NCBI RefSeq assembly: GCF_000833575.1
Contig: NZ_CP010827.1
Coordinates: forward strand, 996,980 to 1,060,979
Source of the DNA: Corynebacterium singulare
GTDB lineage: Bacteria > Actinomycetota > Actinomycetes > Mycobacteriales > Mycobacteriaceae
Direction of reading: 5' to 3'
Length of the DNA: 64,000 nucleotides
Positions 16,586 through 26,800 of the stretch are shown here, piece after piece. How positions within the stretch are numbered: position 1 is the first letter of the stretch; every line of letters begins with the position of its first letter. The notes beneath the pieces are model-generated. The model was not told the origin of the DNA. It saw only the letters and a program-made list of their open reading frames with translations, and did no database searches. Made by a program: the position numbers and the translations under genes.

Positions 16586-17560
16586 CTAGTTGGTTTCGAA
16601 GAGCGTGGTCACCGAACCATTCTCGAAAATTTCGTGGATGGTGCGCGCCAGCAGCGGGGCAATCGACAGCACCGTGAGGTTCTCCCAGCCTTCCGTAGAC
16701 TGCGGCAGGGTATCGGTCGTGATGACCTCTTCGGCACCGCACTGCGAGAGGCGCTCGCGGGCCGGGTCGGAGAACACACCGTGGGTGCAGGCGATAATGA
16801 CGGTCTTGGCGCCGGCCTCCTTGAGGACATTGACTGCGCCGGCGATGGTGCCGCCGGTGTCAATCATGTCGTCGAGAAGCACGCAGTCCTTGCCCTCCAC
16901 GTCACCAACAACGCGGTTGGACACCGTCTTGTTGGCTTCAGTATTAGAACGGGTCTTGTGGACGAAGGACAGCGGGGCATCACCCAACTCATGCGCCCAC
17001 TTCTCCGCAACCTTGACACGGCCAGCATCGGGGGAGACCACCGCGAGGTTGTCCAGCGGGTAGTTCTTCTTGATGTGGTCCACCAGGATCGGCATGGCGT
17101 GCATGTGATCGACCGGGCCATCGAAGAAGCCCTGGATCTGGTCGGTGTGCAGGTCCACGGACACGATGCGGTCCGCGCCGGCGGCGGCGAGCAGGTCCGC
17201 CACCAGACGGGCGGAAATGGGCTCGCGGCCCAGGTGCTTCTTATCCTGGCGTGCGTAGGGGTAGAAGGGCAGGATGGCGGTGATGCGCTTGGCGGAGCCG
17301 CGCTTGAGAGCATCAATCATGATGAGCTGCTCCACCAGCCACTTGTTGAGAGGCTGGGTGTGGGACTGCATCACAAAACAGTCGGCACCACGCACGGATT
17401 CCTCGAAGCGGATGAAGATTTCGCCGTTGGCGAAGTCGCGGGCGGTGGTCGGAACCAGGTCGGTCTTGAGCTCCTTGGCCACAGCTTCCGCCAACGCCGG
17501 GTGTGCACGCCCGGTGAAGAGCTTCATGTTCTTGCTGCTGCCGGTAACCTTGCCAGTCAT
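16586..17560 (-). CDS. prs: Ribose-phosphate pyrophosphokinase
   Basis: 324 aa. Makes PRPP from ribose-5-phosphate and ATP. Motifs: FANGEIFIRFEESVRG (N-terminal substrate loop), DLHTDQIQGFFDGPVDH (flag and catalytic region, near 138-154) and the PRPP loop VLLDDMIDTGGTI near 225-237. Directly follows glmU with 24 bp between, the usual actinobacterial glmU-prs pair. Confidence 0.96.
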   Translation of the reverse strand: MTGKVTGSSKNMKLFTGRAHPALAEAVAKELKTDLVPTTARDFANGEIFIRFEESVRGADCFVMQSHTQPLNKWLVEQLIMIDALKRGSAKRITAILPFYPYARQDKKHLGREPISARLVADLLAAAGADRIVSVDLHTDQIQGFFDGPVDHMHAMPILVDHIKKNYPLDNLAVVSPDAGRVKVAEKWAHELGDAPLSFVHKTRSNTEANKTVSNRVVGDVEGKDCVLLDDMIDTGGTIAGAVNVLKEAGAKTVIIACTHGVFSDPARERLSQCGAEEVITTDTLPQSTEGWENLTVLSIAPLLARTIHEIFENGSVTTLFETN

Positions 17561-17584
17561 CAGTAAATATCCTTTTACGTGTTG

Positions 17585-19048
17585 TTAGTTGGTGGTGTGG
17601 TCGTCATCCGAGGAGCCCTGGGCCTTGTCCGCAGCGTCTGCCGCAGGCGTGCCCGGGCGCTTCTTCTGAACCCAGCCCTCGATGTTGCGCTGCTTGCCGC
17701 CGGAGACGGCGAGTGCTCCTGGGGGCACATCGTCCTTAATCACTGTACCTGCCCCAGAGTAGGCACCATCACCCACGGTGACGGGGGCGATGAACATGGT
17801 GTCGGAGCCAGTGCGCACGTGGCTGCCGATGGTGGTGTGGTGCTTGTTGACGCCGTCATAGTTGACGAAGACGGAGGAGGCACCGATGTTGGAGTAGTCC
17901 CCCACGGTGGCGTCGCCGATGTAGGTGAGGTGCGGGACCTTGGTGCCGCGGCCGATCTGGGCTTTTTTGGCCTCGACGAAGCCGCCAAGCTTGCCCTCCT
18001 GGCCCACGATGACGCCGGGACGAATGTAGGTGAACGGCCCAACCGTGGCGTCCGTGCCGATGACGGAATCGAAGCCGTGCGTGCGCACGACGCTGGCGCC
18101 TGCACCGACCTGCATGTTGGTCAGGGTGGTGTCGGGGCCAACCTCGGCACCATCGGCGATAGTGGTCGCGCCCCACAGCTGGGTGTTGGGGTGGATGGTG
18201 ACATCCTGGCCAATCGTGACGTTTACCCCAATCCAGGTGGTCTCAGGGTCAACGATGGTGGCGCCGCCGCGCATGGCCTTCTCCACCATGCGGCGTTTGA
18301 GCAGACGCCCTGCCGCAGCGAGCTGTACGCGGTCGTTGACTCCCGACAGCTCATCGGGGTCCGCAGCAACGTGGGCGCCGACGCGGTGGCCAGCCTCGCG
18401 AGCAATCTCCAGCACATCGGTGATGTAGAGCTCGCCCTGGGCGTTGTCGGAGTTGAGCTTGGTGAGAGCATCACGCAGCACGGCGCCATCGAAGGCGAAC
18501 ACGCCGGAGTTGACCTCACGCACTGCACGCTGCTCTTCAGAGGCGTCTTTCTGCTCCACGATGGCGGTCACAGAGTCATCCTCAGCGCGCAGGACGCGGC
18601 CGTAGCCGGTCGGATCCTCCAAGGTCATGGATAACACGGTGACCGCATTGCCTTGGCCTGTATGGCTCTCGTGCAGCTCGCGCAGGGTCTCTGGGCGCAG
18701 CAGGGGAACGTCTCCATTGGTGACAATGACGGTGCCATCGAAGTCCGGCAACGCGCTCAGGCCGCATTGCACAGCATGACCGGTGCCATTCTGTTCTTCC
18801 TGAACTGCCTGAGAGACCTCACAATCGAGCTCTTCAGCAATGGCGTCAACAGCCGGGGAAACTTGGTCACGCTGGTGGCCGACGACGACCACAAGGTGTT
18901 CCGGATTGAGTCCCCCAGCCGCATGAAGTGCATGGCCGAGCAGTGACCGCCCGCCAATCTCATGCAAAGTCTTCTGGGTTGAGGATTTCATGCGGGTGCC
19001 CGCGCCGGCAGCGAGGACAATGGCGGCGCAGTCGGTTGTTTCAGCCAC
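17585..19048 (-). CDS. glmU: Bifunctional GlmU (UDP-GlcNAc pyrophosphorylase / GlcN-1-P acetyltransferase)
   Basis: 487 aa. N-terminal uridyltransferase with the [11 protein letters not shown] signature near residues 12-22 and [10 protein letters not shown]-terminal left-handed beta helix with acetyltransferase motifs ([19 protein letters not shown]). Produces UDP-GlcNAc for peptidoglycan and mycothiol. A short Pro/Ala/Asp tail follows the helix. Upstream of prs on the same strand. Confidence 0.96.
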   Translation of the reverse strand: MAETTDCAAIVLAAGAGTRMKSSTQKTLHEIGGRSLLGHALHAAGGLNPEHLVVVVGHQRDQVSPAVDAIAEELDCEVSQAVQEEQNGTGHAVQCGLSALPDFDGTVIVTNGDVPLLRPETLRELHESHTGQGNAVTVLSMTLEDPTGYGRVLRAEDDSVTAIVEQKDASEEQRAVREVNSGVFAFDGAVLRDALTKLNSDNAQGELYITDVLEIAREAGHRVGAHVAADPDELSGVNDRVQLAAAGRLLKRRMVEKAMRGGATIVDPETTWIGVNVTIGQDVTIHPNTQLWGATTIADGAEVGPDTTLTNMQVGAGASVVRTHGFDSVIGTDATVGPFTYIRPGVIVGQEGKLGGFVEAKKAQIGRGTKVPHLTYIGDATVGDYSNIGASSVFVNYDGVNKHHTTIGSHVRTGSDTMFIAPVTVGDGAYSGAGTVIKDDVPPGALAVSGGKQRNIEGWVQKKRPGTPAADAADKAQGSSDDDHTTN

Positions 19049-19113
19049 GAGTGTGTGCGTCTCCTGTGTTGGGGGTGTCAGGACTTACTGGGATTCATCA
19101 TAACGCGCTTGCA

Positions 19114-20346
19114 TTAGTTTCCGTGAGAAACCTCCGGAAGCGCACGCGCACGCCACGCTCCGAGCAGGCCCACAACAGCAAGAAAGAGGATAGCCGCAGA
19201 TGGTCCCGCCAAGGCGATGGCAGCGGAAATTCCACCGACGATGAGGAGGATGACACCCATCATGGTGTTGGCAGCGCCCACGTAGCGGGTGCGCTTGTCC
19301 TCACCTGCCATGTCCACGACATACGTCTTGCGGGCCACGCGGATGCCAGCGTGTGCCAGATTGACCAAGAAGAATCCGATGGGCAGGGCCCACGCGCTTA
19401 TCGACGTCGGCGCCCACGCCGCACACGCCACAATCGCCAGCAGGATCACTGCAGCAAAGCCGGCCGCCCAGGACATGACCAGGCGGGAGGATTTATCCGA
19501 GAGCACGCCGGATACCCGTCCACCGACGAGGCTGGCCAGACCGGAAGCCAAGACGAAGCCGCCGAGGCCACTCAGCGCCTGCGAACCAACGCTTTGGGAG
19601 AGTACGACAATAAAGGACGTCGATAGCGCAGAGACTAAGAGCAGCGCACGAACGTTGACGAAGCTGCGGAAACGCTTGTCCTTGGTGTAGAGCTGCCAGG
19701 TGTCCTTCCACCAGCTGGTGTTCATGCCCTTCTGGCCGGTGTTCTCCGGCACGGGCTCATCGATAGTGCGGAAGACCACTGCGGCGAGGAACCACGTGGC
19801 TGCGCCAATAGCCAAAAGAACCGCCAGCCCCCAGCGAGGCAGCTCGCCCAAGAAAGCGAGGACACCGCCGGTGATCAGCGTGACGGCACCACCCAGCTGC
19901 GTTGCACGGCCGGTGACAACACCGCGGCTGCCCTTCGAAATGGTGCGTCCCTGGACGTCCTTGCCGGTCAGCGAACACAGCGCGCGCAGAAGCGCGAGCA
20001 CAGCCAGGGCGAGGCAGACGATGAGGCCGAGGAGGGGGCCGTCGAGAAGCACGGCGGCTGCCGCGATGATCGCCGCACACACGCCCTGTCCCACCGAGCC
20101 CAGCAACCACAGGCGTTTGCGGGCCGGATGCGAGGTCACCCACGGGGTCAGCGCCGCCTGCGGGAGCATCGACCCAGACTCACGCAACGGAACAAGAAGA
20201 CCGGTAAAGAAACCGGGCACACCTGCCGCACTAAAAAGCCAGGGCAGGACGGTCTTTCCAGATAGCAGCTGATCGCCCACGCCCTGCAGTCCGTTGGACC
20301 AGACAAACTTCCGAGCATTAGCGGATTCTTTCGCGGGAAGAGACAT
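19114..20346 (-). CDS. MFS transporter
   Basis: 410 aa from the ATG at 20346. About 12 hydrophobic helices with a central loop (FRTIDEPVPENTGQKGMNTSWW, near 205-225). The second half contains GGRVSGVLSDKSSRLVMSW, an MFS A-like loop. Substrate unknown. It diverges from the multicopper oxidase gene and shares its 70-bp promoter region, which carries a possible DtxR-type operator, so a role in metal or metabolite export linked to that oxidase is conceivable. Confidence 0.8.
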   Translation of the reverse strand: MSLPAKESANARKFVWSNGLQGVGDQLLSGKTVLPWLFSAAGVPGFFTGLLVPLRESGSMLPQAALTPWVTSHPARKRLWLLGSVGQGVCAAIIAAAAVLLDGPLLGLIVCLALAVLALLRALCSLTGKDVQGRTISKGSRGVVTGRATQLGGAVTLITGGVLAFLGELPRWGLAVLLAIGAATWFLAAVVFRTIDEPVPENTGQKGMNTSWWKDTWQLYTKDKRFRSFVNVRALLLVSALSTSFIVVLSQSVGSQALSGLGGFVLASGLASLVGGRVSGVLSDKSSRLVMSWAAGFAAVILLAIVACAAWAPTSISAWALPIGFFLVNLAHAGIRVARKTYVVDMAGEDKRTRYVGAANTMMGVILLIVGGISAAIALAGPSAAILFLAVVGLLGAWRARALPEVSHGN

Positions 20347-20384
20347 GACTGTGATCTTAAGCCCGACTACGCCAATGCGAAGGT

Positions 20385-20403
20385 TAAGGTTTGCCTGACC
20401 GCC
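20385..20403 (+). promoter_or_regulatory. Possible DtxR/IdeR-type operator
   Basis: TAAGGTTTGCCTGACCGCC agrees with the DtxR consensus TTAGGTTAGCCTAACCTAA at 13 of 19 positions by hand count, including the AGGTT-GCCT-ACC core. It sits between the divergent MFS and multicopper oxidase genes and touches the -10 box TAGTGT (20404-20409) of the oxidase. Iron-dependent repression of one or both genes is a testable prediction. Confidence 0.35.
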
Positions 20404-20416
20404 TAGTGTGAGAGGC

Positions 20417-22045
20417 ATGTCTGTCTCTGTGTCGCGCCCTGTGTCCCGCCGAGTCTTTGTCCAGGGAACCGTCCTCACCGTTGCCGGTGCCTCCCTTCTA
20501 AGTGTCAGCGCTTGCTCCACGTCGTCAGACCAGCCCGAACCGCTCGGCTATGACGGAGAGCCTCGTGCTCTACCAATCCCGCCGGTAGAGGAAGGCACGA
20601 AGGAAGGGAAGACCCGAGTATTCACGCTCACCGCCCAAGAGGGGCACTCAGAGGTACTCCCTGGCAAGGACCGGGCACGGACGTGGGGTTTCAACGGACC
20701 CTTCCTGGGGCCGACGCTGCGTGCCCGCCGCGGTGAGAAGATCCGCGCGGAAATCACCAATGACCTGAGTGAAATGACCACGGTGCACTGGCATGGAATG
20801 CAGCTTCCCGCCTATTCCGACGGCGGCCCGCATTCGCCGATTCAGAGTGGTGAAACGTGGAAGCCTGAGTGGGAGATCATCCAGCCGGCAGCGACGGTGT
20901 GGTACCACCCGCACCCGCACCTAGCTACCGCCACGCATGCCTACCGAGGCTTGGCCGGCATGTTCATCATCGACGATGACGTCTCCGACGGTATTGATCT
21001 GCCACACGAGTACGGCGTGGACGATATTCCCGTGGTCATCATGGACGCTAAGTTCACCGAAGACGACCAGCTCGATGAGAACAGCGACAACACCCTGGGC
21101 CTGCTCGGCACAACCCCGCTGGTGAATGGCATTACCAACGCCCGCTTCGAGGCCACCACGCGCCGGGTGCGCCTGCGCCTGCTCAACGGTGCCTCGATGC
21201 GTTTTTACACCCTGGAGATCGGTGATTCACCGTTCCACGTGGTGGCGACGGACGCAGGGCTTCTCGACGCCCCCGTGGAAGTCGACTCCCTCCTTCTCGG
21301 CCCCGGTGAGCGCGCAGAGGTCATCGTGGACCTCGAGCCGGGTAAGGAAGTGCAGCTGCGATCGGTGCCGCGTAAGGATAACTTCGGTGTGCCGACCGAC
21401 AAGGACGCCGCTGACTTCGGCTTCCGCGATTCCTTCGACCTGCTCACCATTGTGGGGCCGGAGGAGTCTGCGCCAGAGCCCCCGGCGCTGCCGACAGAGC
21501 TGGATCCTGCTGCGAGAGAAACCCCGTCTACTGAGGGCCTGACCGAGCGCGAATTCGTGCTCAACACCTTCATGATCAACGGCGAGCAAATGGACATGAC
21601 CCGCGTGGACATCGTCATTGATGAGGACGCCCTAGAGCTCTGGACCGTCACCAATGAGAATTCCGACTGGCCACACAATTTCCACATCCACAACGCCCGC
21701 TTCAAGGTTCTGGAGTGGGACGGCGATGAGAAGATGAACGTCTTCAACTCCGGTTGGAAGGATATTGTTAACCTTCCCCCGAAAGCCACCGCCCGCCTGC
21801 TCGTGGAGTTTGGTTACTTCCCGGACAAGACCATCCCGTACATGTATCACTGCCACATGCTGTTGCATGAGGACCAGGGCATGATGGGCCAATACGTCAT
21901 CGTGAATAAGGGCGAGAAACCTGATGTGCGCGTTAAACCTGGTGCCCTTGTCTTTGATGCGGATGCCTCTGCTCACGCCGGGCATGCCAGCCAGGTCGTG
22001 GACTCTTCACGCAGCCCATATGCCTCACCGGCGGCCACGTCCTAG
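20417..22045 (+). CDS. Multicopper oxidase, Tat-exported
   Basis: 542 aa from the ATG at 20417; -10 TAGTGT ends 7 nt upstream, so probably leaderless. Twin-arginine signal SRRVFVQGTVLTVAG with a following Ser-Ala-Cys, a possible lipobox. Copper motifs in order: HWHGMQ, WYHPHPH, WPHNFHIHNARF and YHCHMLLHEDQGMM, giving complete type 1 (axial Met) and trinuclear sites. CotA/CueO-like; may oxidise Cu(I), Fe(II), Mn(II) or phenols. Homologous position to the multicopper oxidase downstream of glmU in C. glutamicum. Confidence 0.9.
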   Translation: MSVSVSRPVSRRVFVQGTVLTVAGASLLSVSACSTSSDQPEPLGYDGEPRALPIPPVEEGTKEGKTRVFTLTAQEGHSEVLPGKDRARTWGFNGPFLGPTLRARRGEKIRAEITNDLSEMTTVHWHGMQLPAYSDGGPHSPIQSGETWKPEWEIIQPAATVWYHPHPHLATATHAYRGLAGMFIIDDDVSDGIDLPHEYGVDDIPVVIMDAKFTEDDQLDENSDNTLGLLGTTPLVNGITNARFEATTRRVRLRLLNGASMRFYTLEIGDSPFHVVATDAGLLDAPVEVDSLLLGPGERAEVIVDLEPGKEVQLRSVPRKDNFGVPTDKDAADFGFRDSFDLLTIVGPEESAPEPPALPTELDPAARETPSTEGLTEREFVLNTFMINGEQMDMTRVDIVIDEDALELWTVTNENSDWPHNFHIHNARFKVLEWDGDEKMNVFNSGWKDIVNLPPKATARLLVEFGYFPDKTIPYMYHCHMLLHEDQGMMGQYVIVNKGEKPDVRVKPGALVFDADASAHAGHASQVVDSSRSPYASPAATS

Positions 22046-22059
22046 CGCATTTGTTTACG

Positions 22060-22090
22060 TGGCACAGCCTGCCTGCCGCCGGCTGTGCCA
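22060..22090 (+). terminator. Hairpin after multicopper oxidase gene
   Basis: Perfect 10-bp stem TGGCACAGCC/GGCTGTGCCA with an 11-nt loop, 14 bp after the stop codon. It is not followed by a strong T-tract. Confidence 0.6.
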
Positions 22091-22290
22091 GGGGCCTTTG
22101 ATAGGACTGTTGTTGGTCTCCGCGTGTTCTTGATGTTTTCAAAAGTGCAACCCTGAAAACCGAACGACCCTAGTCGTGTGAATCTGATGTATGACGGTCA
22201 GGATCTGCGACCAGCATGAGTCGCCTTGTACCTCTGGACAAATAGGAAAGTAAGCATCCAGCTTCTCACCGTGCGCTAGGGTCGATACCT

Positions 22291-23034
22291 GTGATTCAAG
22301 ACGTTGACCCTCTTATCCAATCCCTGTACCAAGCTTTTGATCTCATTGGCGTGGTGCTGAACGGAATCATCGGCGGCACCATTGCACGCCGGCGGGAATT
22401 CGACATCATCGGCTTCGTCTTCCTCGCGCTCTTCTCTGGCCTCGCCGGCGGCATGATCCGTGACATGCTCATAGCTAATGGTCCGGCGGCAGCTATTTCT
22501 GATCCGCTGTACCTCACGTTGGCCTGCGTTGGCGCACTCATCGCTTTCCTCACTGATCTCAAGGGCAAGGCGTGGGAGTTTTTCCGTGAGCATGGTGATG
22601 CCATCATTTTGGGTGTGTGGTCCACCACCGGGTGCGTGAAGGGGCTGGCCAATGACATGCCGCTCATTGCCTGTGTCTTCCTCGGTGTGCTTACCGCCGT
22701 GGGCGGCGGAATGGTGCGCGACGTGGCCTCCGGAATGATTCCTTCTGTCTTTGGCGGGACCCCGCTTTATGCAGTTCCCGCAGTGTTGACCGGTGTGGTC
22801 ATGGTGGGCTTTGCCGAGTACGACAAGTTTGCCCTGGGCATGATCATTGCTCCCATCGTGGGCTGCGGCATGGCCATTACATCCTACTGGCGCGGATGGG
22901 TACTTCCGCGCGCCGGCGTGGCGCCGGTGAACTACACCGCAGCCCAGGTTGCAGCTATTGCAAAGAAAGCGGAGCTTAAGGGGTTTCGGCGCGGGAGTAA
23001 GAAGCGGACAGAGAAAAAGCAGGGCGACAGCTAG
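22291..23034 (+). CDS. TRIC/YadS-type (UPF0126) membrane channel
   Basis: 247 aa. Two homologous three-helix units, each with a kinked Gly-rich helix (GLAGGMIRDMLI and VGGGMVRDVASG), the hallmark of trimeric intracellular cation channel relatives, which conduct monovalent cations. Arg/Lys-rich cytoplasmic tail (FRRGSKKRTEKKQ). GTG start at 22291; TAGGGT (22277-22282) ends 8 nt before it, suggesting a leaderless mRNA. Confidence 0.85.
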   Translation: MIQDVDPLIQSLYQAFDLIGVVLNGIIGGTIARRREFDIIGFVFLALFSGLAGGMIRDMLIANGPAAAISDPLYLTLACVGALIAFLTDLKGKAWEFFREHGDAIILGVWSTTGCVKGLANDMPLIACVFLGVLTAVGGGMVRDVASGMIPSVFGGTPLYAVPAVLTGVVMVGFAEYDKFALGMIIAPIVGCGMAITSYWRGWVLPRAGVAPVNYTAAQVAAIAKKAELKGFRRGSKKRTEKKQGDS

Positions 23035-23045
23035 GCAATAAAAAG

Positions 23046-23117
23046 CTTCCCCACCAGGACTCGAACCTAGAATGACGGTACCAAAAACCGTAGTGTTGCC
23101 GATTACACCATGGGGAA
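23046..23117 (-). tRNA. tRNA-Gln (UUG)
   Basis: 72 nt on the minus strand. The acceptor stem TTCCCCA/TGGGGAA, T-arm with GGTTCGAGTCC, and anticodon stem ACGGT/ACCGT around loop TTTTGGT give anticodon UUG. CCA is not encoded. Confidence 0.93.
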
Positions 23118-23234
23118 ACAGCGCCGTGCGTCAGCGCTGGGGGACATGTTACCTGACGGGGTTCGAGAGTCCTAAATGCCTCCCCGCTTTTTGCGAGTGC
23201 GGGTCATGTCCGGTGGGGGAGATAGAGTAGGAGC

Positions 23235-23843
23235 ATGGTTCGACAAAGGATGACCGGCCGTGAGCGCCGTGAGCAGTTGATTTCCATTGGCCGGGCGGCC
23301 TTCGCGGAGCTTGGCTTCGATGGCGCCAGTGTGGAGGAGATCGCCGCGCGCGCAGGTGTGTCTAAGCCCGTGGTGTACGAGCATTTTGGCGGTAAAGAAG
23401 GCCTTTACGCGGTGGTCATCGACCGCGAGCTCGTAGCCTTGGAAAAAGTGGTCATCGAATCCCTACAGGAGGGGTCTTGGCGTGAGCGTATTGAGCGCGG
23501 AGTTGTGGCGCTGTTGACCTACGTCGAAGAGGAGACTGATGGTTTCCTCATTCTGGTCCGTGATTCGAAGCCGGGGGAGGAACGCAGCTTTTCCACCTTG
23601 CTGAATACCGCGGTGAACCAGATTGCTCACATTCTGGGTGAGGCCTTCGAGCATCGAGGATTCGACCCCGAGCTTGCCGTGCTTTATGGACAGGCGCTCG
23701 TAGGAATGGTGGCTACCACCGCGCAGTGGTGGCTGGATGTGCGCGAACCTTCGCGTGAGACCGTGGCCGCGCACATTGTGAACCTGTGCTGGAATGGCCT
23801 GTCCGGTATGGAAGCGACTCCGAAGCTGAAGGGAGAGAAGTAG
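23235..23843 (+). CDS. TetR-family regulator upstream of mfd
   Basis: 202 aa. N-terminal TetR helix-turn-helix (RREQLISIGRAAFAELGF ... VEEIAARAGVSKPVVYEHFG, residues 11-52), then a ligand-binding helical domain. Its stop codon abuts the mfd start, so both are likely co-transcribed. The ligand and regulon are unknown; it may act on its own operon, though no operator was found. Confidence 0.9.
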   Translation: MVRQRMTGRERREQLISIGRAAFAELGFDGASVEEIAARAGVSKPVVYEHFGGKEGLYAVVIDRELVALEKVVIESLQEGSWRERIERGVVALLTYVEEETDGFLILVRDSKPGEERSFSTLLNTAVNQIAHILGEAFEHRGFDPELAVLYGQALVGMVATTAQWWLDVREPSRETVAAHIVNLCWNGLSGMEATPKLKGEK

Positions 23844-26800
23844 ATGACCACTCCGATGTTGGGCGGGCTGCTCAAGGTAGCAGCGTCTGATCCTAAGCTT
23901 AAGGGGCTCGCCGCCCAGGTGGGAACGTCATCCCTGCACATTACGGGCATCGACCAAGCCCGCCCGTGGGCTATCGGCACCTTGGCACACCATGCGCCCG
24001 TCCTGGTCGTCGCAGCATCGGGCCGCGAGGCGGAGGATCTGACAGCGGAGCTCACTGCATTGTTGGGGGACAAGGTGACGTATTTCCCGGCGTGGGAGAC
24101 GCTCCCGCATGAAAGGCTTTCGCCTGCCGCCGATATCGTCGGCAAGCGCGCCCAAGTCCTCGACCTTGTTGGCGCTGGTAAAGCCAAGGTTGTGGTGACC
24201 TCCGCTCGTGGTTACTGCCAGCCCATCTTGAGCAAGGTGGAGGGGCGTGCGCCCATTTTCCTCAAAGAAGAGGAGGAGCACGAGTTTTCCCATATCGTGT
24301 CGGAGCTGGAGTTCCGGGCGTACAAGCACGTGGACATGGTGGCTAAGCGCGGTGAGTACGCTACCCGTGGCGGCATCCTTGATATTTTCCCCACTACCTC
24401 CGATTACCCGGTGCGCGTGGAGTTCTGGGGAGACGAGATTACGGATATTCGCCAGTTCTCCGTGGCGGACCAGCGTGCCTTCACGGAGATTGAGGTAGGT
24501 GAGGTCGCCATTTACCCGGCCCGTGAGCTGCCCATCACCAACGAGGTGGCTGCGCGTGCCCGTGACTTGGCCCAGAAGTTTGGTGGCAACGCGGCACTGG
24601 CTGAGCTTCTTACCAAGGTGGGTGAGCACATACCGGCCGAAGGTATGGAGGCGTTGCTCGCCGTGCTTGCCGACGTCCCCTTCGTCACCCTCCCCGAACT
24701 CCTCCCCAGCGGCACACACGTGCTGCTCGTGGCACCGGAGAAGATCCGCACCCGCGTCGCAGATCTGGAATCCACTGATGCTGAATTTCTCGCCGCAGGG
24801 TGGGAAGCCGCAGCCATGGGTGCGGATGGCCCGCTTGCAGCCGAAGGTCTTGACACGGAAGCCTCTAGCTACCGTTCCTACGAGTCCTTGGTGGCCACGT
24901 GTGCGCAGATTGAAGCACCGCTGTGGACCTTTGCACCTCCCGGCATGTTTGCGGCGGCGGAGTCGGAGACCCTGCCGCTCGACTTTGAACCTGGCCCCAC
25001 ACCACGCGGTGATATCCAGGAAATTGACGCCATGATGGCGCAGCTTCTCGCTCACACCACTGCGGGCGGGCGTGCTGCGTTCATTGCTCCTGCGCAGGGC
25101 GCTATCAAGCGTATGGTGGAGCGTTTCGCCGAAAAGGGAATTCCCACCAAGGTGGCCACGCCAGGCTGGGAGCCGAGTCCCGGCGAGGTCACCCTGTATC
25201 AAGCTCTGAGCCATGCCGGTCTCGTTTTCCCCAAGGTGCGCAAGCTAAAGGACGCAGAAGCGCTCCCGCTCGTTGTCGTTACGGAGACTGATCTCACGGG
25301 TAATCGCGTGGGCGATATTGCGGGAGCGAAACGTCGCCCAGCAAAGCGTCGCAACCGAGTCGATCCACTGGCTCTCAAACAGGGCGACTATGTGGTGCAC
25401 GAAACCCATGGTATTGGCAAGTTCCTCAAGATGGCTGAGCGCACCATTCAGTCTGGTGATGAGACCTCGCGCCGTGAGTACATCGTGCTTGAGTACGCCG
25501 CTTCGAAGCGCGGCCAGCCCGCTGACCAGCTGTGGGTCCCCATGGACTCGCTCGACCTGCTGAGTAAGTACACCGGTGGTGAGGCCCCCACCTTGTCGAA
25601 GATGGGCGGCTCCGACTGGAAAAACACGAAGAAGAAGGCGCGCGCCGCTGTGCGCGAAATCGCAGGCGAGCTCGTGGAACTCTACGCCAAGCGGCAAGCC
25701 GCACCGGGTCACCAATTCGGTCCGGATACGCCGTGGCAGGCGGAGATGGAGGACAATTTCCCCTTTGTTGAGACCGAGGACCAGATGTTGGCCATCGACT
25801 CCGTGAAACAAGACATGGAGTCCACAGTGCCGATGGATCGCGTCGTTGTGGGTGACGTGGGCTATGGCAAGACCGAGGTGGCTGTGCGCGCGGCCTTCAA
25901 GGCCGTCCAGGATGGCAAGCAAGTTGCGGTTCTGGTTCCTACCACGCTGCTGGCTCAACAGCACACCGATACCTTCCGCGAACGCATGCAGGGCTTCCCG
26001 GTTGATATTGAGGTGCTGTCGCGTTTCACCTCGACCAAGGAATCCAAGGAGATTCTTGCTGGCTTGGCGGATGGCTCGGTGGACATTGTCATCGGTACCC
26101 ACCGCCTGTTGCAGACCGGCGTGCAGTGGAAGAATCTAGGCCTTATCGTCGTCGATGAGGAGCAGCGCTTCGGTGTCGAGCACAAGGAACACATCAAGGC
26201 GCTCAAGGCCTCGGTGGATGTGCTGACCATGTCCGCAACCCCGATTCCCCGAACCCTGGAGATGTCCATGGCGGGCATCCGTGAGATGTCCACAATCCTT
26301 ACACCGCCGGAGGACCGCCACCCAGTGCTGACCTATGTTGGTGCCTACGAGGACAAGCAGATCGCGGCGGCCATCCGCCGCGAGCTGTTGCGGGATGGAC
26401 AGGTGTTCTTTATCCACAACAAGGTCGCGGACATCGAAAAGAAGGCTCGTGAGCTGCGAGATCTCGTGCCTGAAGCGCGCATTGTGGTGGCCCACGGCCA
26501 GATGAATGAGGACGTCCTGGAACAGACCGTTCAGGGCTTCTGGGATCGTGAGTATGACGTTCTGGTGTGTACCACCATTGTGGAAACCGGCCTGGATATC
26601 GCCAATGCCAACACCCTCATCGTGGAAAATGCCCACCACATGGGCCTGTCCCAGCTCCACCAGCTGCGCGGGCGTGTGGGCCGCTCCCGTGAGCGTGGTT
26701 ATGCCTATTTCCTTTATCCGAAGGGCGCCACGCTCACTGAGACTTCCTATGACCGCCTTGCTACCATTGCCCAGAACAATGACCTCGGCGCCGGCATGGC

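Noticed and set aside
16568-17566. 332-codon plus-strand frame opposite prs
   Set aside because: Mirror of the prs coding strand; no independent features.
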